64,000 bases of DNA, taken from contig NZ_CP039253.1 in the NCBI RefSeq assembly GCF_004795915.1, positions 2,046,001 through 2,110,000 on the forward strand, written 5' to 3'. The position numbers and the translations under genes were made by a program. Under the pieces are notes generated by a model. It did no database searches, was not told where the DNA came from, and saw nothing but the letters and a program-made list of their open reading frames with translations. Source of the DNA: Rhodococcus sp. PAMC28707 (GTDB lineage: Bacteria > Actinomycetota > Actinomycetes > Mycobacteriales > Mycobacteriaceae). Shown here one piece after another: positions 25,137 to 34,683 of this stretch; the first letter of the stretch is position 1, and the number at the start of each line of letters is the position of its first letter.

Positions 25137-25865
25137 GTGTCGAGGATGAATATCGGGTCGAATTGCCATATTCACCCCACGGCAGTCGTTGGCGACGACG
25201 TGGTTGTAGGAAGTCGAGTCACCGTAGGCCCCTATGCCGTTCTGAGCGGCCCGATCGACATCGGTGACGACTGCTGGATCGGCGCCCACTGCGTTCTCGG
25301 CACTCCTCCCGAGATCTACGGATTTCCACACTTCTCCTCGTACGATGCCGTCGGGGAGGGCTTCGGTATCGAGATCGGGCCGCGCACTGTCATTCGCGAG
25401 CTGTCCACCGTCCATAAAGGAAGTGAACGCCGCACCATCGTCGGTCCCGATTCTTTCATCATGAATCGCGTATCCATAGAACATGACTGCCAGCTGGGCG
25501 CAGGAACGGTTGCAGCGCCCGGCACCACGTTCGCAGGGCATGTCACTGTAGGTCCGGGCGCCAATATGGGTATGAACAGCGCGGTGCACCAGCGACGAGT
25601 CATCGGGGAGGGCGCGATGGTGGGCATGGGAGGCATCGTCACCAAAGACATTCCCCCTTTCGCAACGGTGGTTGGGAATCCGGCCGCAATGCACGGCGCA
25701 AACGTTGTGGGAATGACACGGAAGAACTACCCGCAGCCTGATATCACCGCGATATCCGAAGCGTATTCTTCGCAGCGAATTCCCGATTTGTCCATTTTGT
25801 CGGACAGTACCGCAGAGGCGTATCGCCGGTGGCTGCCGATCTCGGCCAAGCCACTGCTCACCTAG
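25137..25865 (+). CDS. LpxA-like hexapeptide acyltransferase
   Basis: A 242-residue left-handed beta-helix acyltransferase. Hexapeptide repeats run from residue 5 to about 180 (IHPTAVVGDDVVVGSRVTVGP...). The order of motifs follows LpxA (UDP-GlcNAc O-acyltransferase): IRELSTVHKG, IMNRVSIEHDC with the catalytic-type His116, FAGHV with His135, and NSAVHQ with His151. These correspond to LpxA His125, His144 and His160. The C terminus is about 60 residues of helix, close to LpxA length (about 262 aa) rather than to the short WbpD-type acetyltransferases. Actinobacteria of this kind make no lipid A, so the acyl acceptor is probably another sugar nucleotide, plausibly the 3-amino sugar made by the divergent gene pair. 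The GTG has GGAGGG eight bases upstream. Confidence 0.82.
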   Translation: MSRMNIGSNCHIHPTAVVGDDVVVGSRVTVGPYAVLSGPIDIGDDCWIGAHCVLGTPPEIYGFPHFSSYDAVGEGFGIEIGPRTVIRELSTVHKGSERRTIVGPDSFIMNRVSIEHDCQLGAGTVAAPGTTFAGHVTVGPGANMGMNSAVHQRRVIGEGAMVGMGGIVTKDIPPFATVVGNPAAMHGANVVGMTRKNYPQPDITAISEAYSSQRIPDLSILSDSTAEAYRRWLPISAKPLLT

Positions 25866-25938
25866 ACCGATGCCGATCGAGCACGCGATGGTCGACTGCG
25901 GGAATGAACTATTCCGTGGGTTGGTAGCCTCATTACCC

Positions 25939-25968
25939 ATGTCGGCATTGCACGCGAGATCAACGTGA
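25939..25968 (+). CDS. leaderless 9-codon leader ORF (MSALHARST)
   Basis: A TAGCCT hexamer (25925-25930) lies eight bases before an ATG that opens a nine-codon ORF. Its TGA overlaps the GTG of the flippase-like gene (GTGA, 25965-25968). This arrangement predicts a near-leaderless transcript and translational coupling of the downstream gene, which itself has no good ribosome binding site. Evidence is positional only; no regulatory codon run is seen. Confidence 0.35.
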   Translation: MSALHARST

Positions 25969-26954
25969 GTATTCCGTCCGACTCGTCGCCGCCTCAGTCG
26001 ACCAAGAAAGCTCTACTGGGCAAAGGTCTGCAGCTTCTGGTCACAGTGGCAATTTTTGTTGCAATCTTCTTCGCTGTGAAGTCCCAGTGGTCTCAGGTCA
26101 AGGGCACTATCGCTGATCTCGATTGGTGGTCCCTGATCGCGTCAGGAATCTTCGTATTCCTCGGCATGGGTGCCGCAGTCCGGGCGTGGCAACATGCGCT
26201 CGGGGCGCTGGAGCATCCCATTCCGGCCTTCGACGCCGCGCGATGCTACTTGGTGGGCCAGTTGGGAAAATACCTCCCGGGCAGCGTCTGGGCATTTGTA
26301 CTACAAACCGAACTGGCCCGGCGCGCCGGAGTGTCTCGTGCCGCCGCCTTCACAGCTGTACTGGTCACTGTTGGACTGAGTACGACGTCGGCGTTGGTTG
26401 TGGGCCTGCTTGGCCTGCCCGCTTTGTTCCAAGTCAGCACCCTGGCCGCGATTCTGGTCATTGTGGCTGTACCGATCGCTTTGATCTGCGCTTATCCACC
26501 GATTCTTACGAAACTGGTCAACTTCGCGTTGAAGCTGCTCCGCAAAGCTCCTCTGGCCAAACAACTCACCATGCGCAAAATCGGGCTTGCACTCGGATGG
26601 TGCGGACTCAGTTGGGTGCTCTATGGCGTCCATCTGTGGATACTGGCGTCCAGTTCAGCAGGATTCCATCTCGGCGGGTTAGTGCAATGTATCGGCGCAC
26701 TTGCCCTCGGCATGTGTGCAGGCGTGCTCGTAATCGTCGCCCCATCGGGGATCGGCGTCCGTGAGGCGGTCGTAGTCGCGGCGCTGTCGCCTTTCATGGA
26801 CGCAGGCGTTGCGCTGGGCCTCGCACTGGTTTCGCGTCTTGTCTTCACACTCTGCGAGGTTTCGGCCGGAGTAATTGCCGCCGCTGCAGGATCCCGAGTG
26901 CTGCGCAATGCACTGGTACATGAACACTCCAGGGTCGACGCCACTACGGCGTGA
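25965..26954 (+). CDS. flippase-like membrane protein (LPG synthase TM / AglD family)
   Basis: A 329-residue protein with about eight membrane helices of the lysylphosphatidylglycerol-synthase transmembrane family (UPF0104/AglD-like). Characteristic strings are 'RAWQHALGAL', YLVGQLGKYLPGSVWAFV (the conserved GKYxPGxVW core) and the C-terminal APSGIGVREAVVVAAL. It lacks the soluble aminoacyl transferase domain of MprF, so only the membrane (flipping) part is present. Proteins of this type are linked to lipid translocation or glycan transfer. Here it follows the amino-sugar genes and is convergent with rmlB with no base between the stops. A nine-codon ORF overlaps its GTG start. Confidence 0.8.
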   Translation: MSIPSDSSPPQSTKKALLGKGLQLLVTVAIFVAIFFAVKSQWSQVKGTIADLDWWSLIASGIFVFLGMGAAVRAWQHALGALEHPIPAFDAARCYLVGQLGKYLPGSVWAFVLQTELARRAGVSRAAAFTAVLVTVGLSTTSALVVGLLGLPALFQVSTLAAILVIVAVPIALICAYPPILTKLVNFALKLLRKAPLAKQLTMRKIGLALGWCGLSWVLYGVHLWILASSSAGFHLGGLVQCIGALALGMCAGVLVIVAPSGIGVREAVVVAALSPFMDAGVALGLALVSRLVFTLCEVSAGVIAAAAGSRVLRNALVHEHSRVDATTA

Positions 26955-28831
<1,877 letters not shown>

Positions 28832-28832
28832 C

Positions 28833-30041
28833 GTGACAGAAGGATTCGAGGTCGATACAGCTGAGATCGCGGGTCTCGGAAGACTGGCGGACCGTATCGG
28901 TCAAGGCACCATGGCCAGCCACCCCTATATCCTCGAGCACGCCGGACTCAGCGACACGCTGCCCGGTCAGATTTTGCAACGGCTCACGCCGTTCGTTGCC
29001 GAATACCAGGAGTACACCCGAAGCCGGCACGTCCATCTGGCCGCCACATGTGTCTACATCGGCAACGAACTGCAAGAAGCAGCCTGGCTCTACGACGATC
29101 AAGAAAACGAAAACTACGACGCACTCAATGCACACACGAATCTGCTCCCCCCACCGCTCAGGCGACCAGGGACATCCGAGACTCCCGCGGTTGGCGTGAT
29201 CGACGAATACTTCGACGTCGCGAACTACGGAAACCCGGACGGGATCGACTATCCCGCTCCGAACCCAGCCGTCGACGACATCCGCCAAACAATCGACGAC
29301 GCCGCCTCGTGGCTCGGTGAGATCGACCGCACGATCTTCGAACTATCCGGTTGGAGTCCGCTCAACGAGGCAACGATCCCCGTCACCGGAAACTGGAACG
29401 AAATACGACGCCTCGGCCAGGCATACGAGATCGCCGGCAATGCGATGGAAGCCGCAGCAATGTCGCTTGAAAGAGGCGCCAGACGAGTCGATGACAGCTG
29501 GGATGGGGCTGCCGCACAATCGTTCTCGCTCTACGCAGGAAGACAAGTAGCAGCGATGCACTGGGAAGGACCGGCCGGCCGCACAATCCACGCGCTTACC
29601 GGGGTCATCGCCGATCAAATTCGGTCAGCAGTCCAGTCGATAGTTGGAAAGATCGTGGAGATGCTCGAAGCCGAGGTCGATATCGGATCCGGTCGAAGCG
29701 CGATGAAAGTTGCGCTCAAAAAGATCCCTGCCCTCGGAACGGCGTGGCAAATCGAGAGAATCATCGAAATCTGCTGGCAAGCAATGAATCTGACTATGAA
29801 TTTAGTAGCCAAGATCGAAACTGTGGTCGACGATTTAGGCCGGTTTCTCGCGGCAATCACCGATCCCGAAGGCCAGATTAACCAGACAATCGACAAGCAC
29901 CTGACCCCACTTACCGACTTTCTCGAGCATGGCAAGGTTGCAGTCGAAGCAGGCAAGACTGCCGACATCAGCCCCTTGATCAACACGCCGAATGAAAGAT
30001 TCTCGGTGGGAGAAGGCACACAACCATGGGCGGACGCATGA
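28833..30041 (+). CDS. EspC/WXG100-type secretion-associated protein
   Basis: A 402-residue, mostly helical protein. Residues 1-90 resemble the EspC/DUF2580-like helical hairpin (FEVDTAEIAGLGRLADRIGQG...). Residues 185-290 form a second WXG100-like hairpin with Trp-Asp-Gly at 223-225 (DDSWDGAAAQSF). The remaining C terminus (about 290-402) is amphipathic helix without a recognisable toxin domain. This layout is typical of type VII (ESX) secretion substrates. The GTG start is one base after the preceding gene. No ESX core genes (eccC, mycP) are in the window. It could be an orphan substrate or the carrier part of a secreted effector with the next small ORF as partner. Confidence 0.65.
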   Translation: MTEGFEVDTAEIAGLGRLADRIGQGTMASHPYILEHAGLSDTLPGQILQRLTPFVAEYQEYTRSRHVHLAATCVYIGNELQEAAWLYDDQENENYDALNAHTNLLPPPLRRPGTSETPAVGVIDEYFDVANYGNPDGIDYPAPNPAVDDIRQTIDDAASWLGEIDRTIFELSGWSPLNEATIPVTGNWNEIRRLGQAYEIAGNAMEAAAMSLERGARRVDDSWDGAAAQSFSLYAGRQVAAMHWEGPAGRTIHALTGVIADQIRSAVQSIVGKIVEMLEAEVDIGSGRSAMKVALKKIPALGTAWQIERIIEICWQAMNLTMNLVAKIETVVDDLGRFLAAITDPEGQINQTIDKHLTPLTDFLEHGKVAVEAGKTADISPLINTPNERFSVGEGTQPWADA

Positions 30042-30379
30042 TCGACGATCCTTCGTATGCCAGGGTCATGGAATCGATTGCACGACTCGAAGAAGCCCGT
30101 CGACACGTAGACAGCGTCACCATCGGGGCGTCAACCGCGCGTCACACCGTCACGGCAAAGTTTCTTGCGCGCCTCGCCGAATCGCCACATGCGTCACCTG
30201 AGTTGCGTGAGTTCGCTCGGCGAGTTTCAGTGAAAGACACCACTTGGGACCGCATAGAACTCGACGCAAAACCCATACCCGCCGAGGTACACGAACTCCG
30301 CGCAGACCCTCTGGTCGATTGGCCGGGAAATTGGCCACTACAGATCGAGGAACAGCCATTTCGCATCGAATGGCAGTGA
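30026..30379 (+). CDS. small hypothetical protein, partner of WXG-type gene
   Basis: A 117-residue soluble protein of unknown family. N-terminal half helical and charged (YARVMESIARLEEARRHVDS...AKFLARLAES), C-terminal part rich in Pro/Trp (PLVDWPGNWPLQIEEQPFRIEWQ). It overlaps the preceding gene by 16 nt from the ATG at 30026. The alternative ATG at 30038 gives a classical ATGA overlap. Coupling to an ESX-type gene suggests a chaperone, immunity or accessory role, but there is no direct evidence. Confidence 0.6.
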   Translation: MGGRMIDDPSYARVMESIARLEEARRHVDSVTIGASTARHTVTAKFLARLAESPHASPELREFARRVSVKDTTWDRIELDAKPIPAEVHELRADPLVDWPGNWPLQIEEQPFRIEWQ

Positions 30380-30423
30380 CCGCGGACGCGCGAAGAGCTT
30401 TCTGATCTGCGAGACTTCCGAAT

Positions 30424-31293
30424 ATGCGGGGAATAATTCTGGCGGGCGGTACCGGGTCGCGTCTTCATCCGATCACGATGGGCATCAGTAAGCAGTTGGT
30501 GCCGGTGTACGACAAGCCGATGATCTATTACCCACTCTCGACGCTGATCTTGGCCAATATCCGCGACATTCTGATCATCACCACCGAACAGGATTCGCAA
30601 CAATTCCAACGTCTGCTCGGTGACGGCTCCCAGTTCGGCATCAACCTGACCTACAAGGTCCAGCACGAGCCGAACGGCCTCGCTCAAGCATTCGTCCTCG
30701 GAGCGGAACATATCGGCTCCGACAGTGCCGCTTTGGTGCTCGGCGACAACATCTTCTACGGCCCCGGACTGGGCTCGCAGCTAGGCCGATTCGGTGACAT
30801 CGACGGCGGAGCGGTCTTCGCCTACGAGGTGAAAGATCCCAGCGCCTACGGCGTCATCGAGTTCGACGCCGCCGGCAAGGCGATCTCGCTGGAAGAGAAG
30901 CCGAAGGTCCCGAAGTCGAACTTTTCCGTCCCCGGCCTGTACTTCTACGACAACGACGTACTCGCCATCGCCCGCGATCTCGAGCCTTCGGCGCGGGGCG
31001 AATACGAGATCACCGACGTCAACCGGCACTACCTCGACGCTGGGCGTCTTGCCGTGGAAGTCTTGCCCCGCGGGACGGCATGGCTCGATACCGGCACCTT
31101 CGATTCGCTACTGGACGCCTCCAATTATGTGCGCACCATCGAGCAACGGCAGGGCCTGAAAATTGGTTCACCGGAAGAAGTGTCGTGGCGTCGCGGATTC
31201 ATCACCGACGATCAACTGCGGGAACGAGCAACCAAGCTCGTCAAGTCCGGGTACGGGCAATACCTGCTCGACCTCGTCGATCGCAGCAAGTAA
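30424..31293 (+). CDS. rmlA: glucose-1-phosphate thymidylyltransferase RmlA
   Basis: A 289-residue nucleotidyltransferase. N-terminal [18 protein letters not shown] with the GGTGSR nucleotide loop, [19 protein letters not shown] (sugar-phosphate lysine), [10 protein letters not shown] (metal Asp), [10 protein letters not shown] and '[24 protein letters not shown]'. It makes dTDP-glucose from dTTP and glucose-1-phosphate, step one of dTDP-rhamnose synthesis, and is normally feedback inhibited by dTDP-rhamnose. It is followed 13 nt later by rmlC. Confidence 0.95.
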   Translation: MRGIILAGGTGSRLHPITMGISKQLVPVYDKPMIYYPLSTLILANIRDILIITTEQDSQQFQRLLGDGSQFGINLTYKVQHEPNGLAQAFVLGAEHIGSDSAALVLGDNIFYGPGLGSQLGRFGDIDGGAVFAYEVKDPSAYGVIEFDAAGKAISLEEKPKVPKSNFSVPGLYFYDNDVLAIARDLEPSARGEYEITDVNRHYLDAGRLAVEVLPRGTAWLDTGTFDSLLDASNYVRTIEQRQGLKIGSPEEVSWRRGFITDDQLRERATKLVKSGYGQYLLDLVDRSK

Positions 31294-31306
31294 AGGATCT
31301 GTGTAG

Positions 31307-31894
31307 ATGAGCTTTCGTGAATTGAAAATCTCCGGCGCGTTCGAATTCACCCCGCGCCAGTTCGGTGACGATCGCGGCGTGTTCTTCGAATGGTTCAAAT
31401 CCTCGGACTTCGAAAATGCAGTCGGGCGGCCGTTGGAGTTGGCGCAGGCGAACTGCTCTGTCTCGGCAGCGGGGGTGCTGCGCGGTATCCATTTCACCGA
31501 CACCCCACCCGGTCAAGCGAAGTACGTCACCTGCACCAAGGGCGCGTTTCTGGATGTGATCGTCGATCTGCGGATCGGGTCGCCGACATTCGGGATCTGG
31601 GACAGCGTGCTGATCGACGACGTCGACCGTCGTGCGGTGTATCTCCCGGAAGGCCTCGGGCATGCGATCTTGTCACTCGAAGACGGCTCGACGGTGATGT
31701 ACCTGTGCTCGATCGAGTACACCCCGGCTTTGGATCGCGACATGAATCCGCTCGATACCGATCTGGCGATCGACTGGCCCACCCTCGCCCGCGACGGCTC
31801 ACCGCTCGAGTACCAACTCTCCGACAAAGACAAAGCTGCACCCTCACTCGCGCAGGCCATCGACGCCGGATACCTGCCGACCTACACAGCCTGA
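31307..31894 (+). CDS. rmlC: dTDP-4-dehydrorhamnose 3,5-epimerase RmlC
   Basis: A 195-residue cupin. FTPRQFGDDRGVFFEWFKSSDF, then SVSAAGVLRGIHFTDTPPGQAKYVTC with the catalytic histidine in RGIHF, VDLRIGSPTFG and 'VYLPEGLGHAILSLEDGSTVMYLCS'. It epimerises C3 and C5 of dTDP-4-keto-6-deoxyglucose, third step of the rhamnose route. It is convergent with the GtrA gene, with 10 nt between the ends. rmlD is not in this window. Confidence 0.94.
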   Translation: MSFRELKISGAFEFTPRQFGDDRGVFFEWFKSSDFENAVGRPLELAQANCSVSAAGVLRGIHFTDTPPGQAKYVTCTKGAFLDVIVDLRIGSPTFGIWDSVLIDDVDRRAVYLPEGLGHAILSLEDGSTVMYLCSIEYTPALDRDMNPLDTDLAIDWPTLARDGSPLEYQLSDKDKAAPSLAQAIDAGYLPTYTA

Positions 31895-31904
31895 GCGCAG
31901 ACGA

Positions 31905-32417
31905 TCAGCGGATCTTGAAGATCACGGTTCGCTGGACGATGAAGTTGATGACCGTCGCGGTCCCCTGAGCGATGACGAACGCTGCGGCGCTGTACAGGAT
32001 TGTCTCGGGCCAAACATGCCCGAAGACGGTGTACAGAGCGTTCTGCACCCCGAAGGTCGCGGCGTAGAGCGCAACCACCGCAATGAATCGAGCGCGCGAA
32101 GGTTCCGCGCGGAACGTCCAACGCCGATTGATCAGGTAGGCCACCGTCGTACCCACGATGAATCCGACGGCTTTGGCGATCGACAGTTGGAAGTCGAGGC
32201 CGTACTGCAAGGCGATGGTGATAGAGAAGTCGAAGATTGCCGACAGCACCCCCGTCGCCAAGAAGCGGATCACCTGGGTCTTGAAGTCCAGGGCGTCGTC
32301 GGCGATGTTCTCGGTCAGCGGCAGCTCGACGGGGAGGGGAACGTGGTGCTGGAGTTCCTCGTCTTCGGCTGACCAGTCGTCGGGTTGCGGCACGATCACC
32401 CACACTAGCTGTCTCAT
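31905..32417 (-). CDS. GtrA-family membrane protein (Rv3789-like)
   Basis: A 170-residue protein with a 45-residue hydrophilic N terminus and four membrane helices of the GtrA fold ([84 protein letters not shown]). RRWTF is the GtrA signature. The gene is divergent from dprE1, exactly as Rv3789 lies beside dprE1 in mycobacteria. Rv3789 was proposed either to flip decaprenyl-phosphoryl-arabinose or to act as an anchor for arabinan enzymes. The N-terminal extension is longer than in Rv3789. A different frame over the same DNA is a shadow. Confidence 0.86.
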   Translation of the reverse strand: MRQLVWVIVPQPDDWSAEDEELQHHVPLPVELPLTENIADDALDFKTQVIRFLATGVLSAIFDFSITIALQYGLDFQLSIAKAVGFIVGTTVAYLINRRWTFRAEPSRARFIAVVALYAATFGVQNALYTVFGHVWPETILYSAAAFVIAQGTATVINFIVQRTVIFKIR

Positions 32418-32470
32418 CGACGAGAGCGCAGCCTCGAAGCGACCCCGATGACCGAGTAGCCTCTATACCG

Positions 32471-33922
32471 ATGTCCACGACAGCCGACGACGCACTCTTC
32501 CCCCTGGAACCACAGGCCGGGAACACTGCGCCGCTACCCACGCAGACCCGCACGCTTTCCGGATGGGGCCGTACCTCGCCGTCCACCGGTGAGGTGCTCT
32601 CGACTTCCGACCTGGAGCTCATCGCGAGCGCAGTCAAACAAGTCGCCGAGCAAAACGACAGCAAGCCCTCTCACCTGCGCCGCGGTGTCATTGCGCGTGG
32701 TTTGGGCCGCTCGTACGGCGACAATGCGCAGAACTCGGGCGGCCTCGTCATCGACATGACGGCGCTCACCGGCATCCACAGCATCGACGCTGGAACTCGG
32801 ATCGTCGACGTGGACGGCGGCGTCAGTCTCGACCAGCTGATGCGCGCAGCACTGCCCTTCGGCCTGTGGGTTCCGGTGTTGCCCGGGACGCGCCAGGTCA
32901 CCATCGGTGGTGCGATCGGCACGGATATCCACGGTAAGAACCATCACAGTGCCGGCAGCTTCGGCAATCACGTGCGCTCGATGGAACTACTCACTGCCGA
33001 TGGCGAGATCCGGCACCTCACCCCGTCCGGTGAGAACGCCAACCTCTTCTGGGCCACAGTCGGCGGCAACGGCCTCACCGGAATCATCCTGCGCGCGACC
33101 ATCGAGATGACGCCGACCGAGACGGCCTACTTCATCGCCGACGGTGACGTCACCCGGAACCTCGACGAAACCATCGCTCTGCACAGTGACGGCAGCGAGA
33201 ACAACTACGACTACTCGAGCGCATGGTTCGATGCCATCGCGGCACCGCCGAAGCTCGGTCGTGCCGCCGTGTCGCGTGGGTCCTTGGCGAGGCTCGATCA
33301 GCTGCCCGAGAAACTGCAGAAGGATCCGCTGCGATTCAACGCGAAGCCGCTGTTGACGTTCCCGGACGTGTTCCCCAACGGGCTGGCCAACAAGTTCACG
33401 CTCGGCGCGGTCGGCCAGGCGTGGTATCTCAAGGCAGGCAACTACCGGAACAAGGTTCAGAACCTCACCGCGTTCTATCACCCACTCGACATGTTCGGTG
33501 AGTGGAATCGTGCGTACGGTTCGAACGGGTTCCTGCAGTACCAGTTCGTGGTGCCGCCGGAGGCTGTCGACGAGTTCAAGAAGATCATCGTCGACATTCA
33601 GAAGTCGGGGCACTACTCCTTCCTCAATGTCTTCAAACTGTTCGGACCGGGAAACGAAGCGCCACTGAGCTTCCCGATCCCGGGCTGGAACATCTGCGTC
33701 GACTTCCCGATCAAGGCAGGCTTGGGCGAGTTCGTTCGAGAACTCGACAAGCGCGTCCTCGAATTCGGCGGACGCCTCTACACGGCGAAGGACTCACGCA
33801 CTAGCGCCGAGACCTTCCATGCGATGTACCCCCGGATCGACGAGTGGATCAAGGTCCGCCGATCCGTCGACCCCACAGGCGTTTTCGCCTCCGATATGGC
33901 CAGAAGGTTGGAATTGTTGTGA
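32471..33922 (+). CDS. dprE1: decaprenylphosphoryl-ribose 2-oxidase DprE1
   Basis: A 483-residue FAD-dependent oxidase. FAD-binding region [13 protein letters not shown] and [22 protein letters not shown] (the His that in some VAO enzymes binds FAD covalently is present but DprE1 binds it non-covalently). C-terminal '[15 protein letters not shown]', where Cys409 corresponds to Cys387 of M. tuberculosis DprE1, the residue attacked by benzothiazinones, so sensitivity is expected. It oxidises the 2' position of decaprenylphosphoryl ribose. About 20 residues longer at the N terminus than the mycobacterial protein. TAGCCT lies eight bases before the ATG, so transcription may be nearly leaderless. 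Confidence 0.95.
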   Translation: MSTTADDALFPLEPQAGNTAPLPTQTRTLSGWGRTSPSTGEVLSTSDLELIASAVKQVAEQNDSKPSHLRRGVIARGLGRSYGDNAQNSGGLVIDMTALTGIHSIDAGTRIVDVDGGVSLDQLMRAALPFGLWVPVLPGTRQVTIGGAIGTDIHGKNHHSAGSFGNHVRSMELLTADGEIRHLTPSGENANLFWATVGGNGLTGIILRATIEMTPTETAYFIADGDVTRNLDETIALHSDGSENNYDYSSAWFDAIAAPPKLGRAAVSRGSLARLDQLPEKLQKDPLRFNAKPLLTFPDVFPNGLANKFTLGAVGQAWYLKAGNYRNKVQNLTAFYHPLDMFGEWNRAYGSNGFLQYQFVVPPEAVDEFKKIIVDIQKSGHYSFLNVFKLFGPGNEAPLSFPIPGWNICVDFPIKAGLGEFVRELDKRVLEFGGRLYTAKDSRTSAETFHAMYPRIDEWIKVRRSVDPTGVFASDMARRLELL

Positions 33923-34683
33923 CGATCGACGCTGTGGGTAACCCACAGACCATTCTTGTACTCGGCGGAACAAGCGAGATCGGCCTCGCGATCACCGAGG
34001 AGTACCTGTCGAAGTCACCGGCGCGCGTCATTCTCGCCGCACTGCCGAACGACCCCCTTCGTGACAGTGCCGTAGCGCAGCTGACCGCCAAGGGCGCAAA
34101 GTCCGTGGACGTCATCGATTTCGATGCGCTCGACACTGCGTCACACCCGAAGGTCATCGACGAAGCCTGGTCCAAGGGCGATGTCGACGTCGCAATCGTC
34201 GCTTTTGCGGTGGATTTCGACGCCGAGGAACTATGGCAGGACCAGCGCAAGGCAGTACTCGCCGCGAACATCAACTACACCGCATCGGTTTCGGTCGGTG
34301 TACTGCTGGGCGAAAAGATGAAAGCACAGGCCTACGGCCGCATCATCGTCATGTCCTCGGTGGCAGGTGAGCGGGTCCGCCGGTCCAACTTCGTCTACGG
34401 CTCCACCAAGGCCGGACTCGACGGCTTCTACCTCGGCCTCGGAGAGGCATTGCGCGAGTTCGGGCCTCGCGTCACGGTCGTTCGGCCGGGAATGGTGCGC
34501 ACCAAGTTCAGCGCGCACGTCAAGGAAGCGCCGATGACCGTCGACAAAGAGGTCATCGCGAAGCTCGCGGTGAACGCTTCGCAGAAGGGCAAAGAGCTCA
34601 TCTGGACGCCGGCGCCGTGGCGTCTGGTGATGATGGTTCTGCGGCACGTCCCGCGGCCGATCTTCCGCAAGCTCCCCATCTAG
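33919..34683 (+). CDS. dprE2: decaprenylphosphoryl-2-keto-erythro-pentose reductase DprE2
   Basis: A 254-residue short-chain dehydrogenase, same length as the M. tuberculosis enzyme. [10 protein letters not shown] (NADH loop), '[12 protein letters not shown]', catalytic Ser-Tyr-Lys in [21 protein letters not shown], then [11 protein letters not shown]. It reduces the DprE1 product to decaprenylphosphoryl-arabinose, the donor for all arabinan enzymes downstream. The GTG overlaps the dprE1 stop (GTGA), so the two subunits are coupled. Upstream in-frame codons lie inside dprE1 and are not used. Confidence 0.95.
   Translation: MTIDAVGNPQTILVLGGTSEIGLAITEEYLSKSPARVILAALPNDPLRDSAVAQLTAKGAKSVDVIDFDALDTASHPKVIDEAWSKGDVDVAIVAFAVDFDAEELWQDQRKAVLAANINYTASVSVGVLLGEKMKAQAYGRIIVMSSVAGERVRRSNFVYGSTKAGLDGFYLGLGEALREFGPRVTVVRPGMVRTKFSAHVKEAPMTVDKEVIAKLAVNASQKGKELIWTPAPWRLVMMVLRHVPRPIFRKLPI

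Noticed and set aside
31882..32664. 260-codon minus-strand frame over the GtrA gene
   Set aside because: It overlaps the GtrA gene in another frame and extends into dprE1. It lacks the four helices of the true frame.
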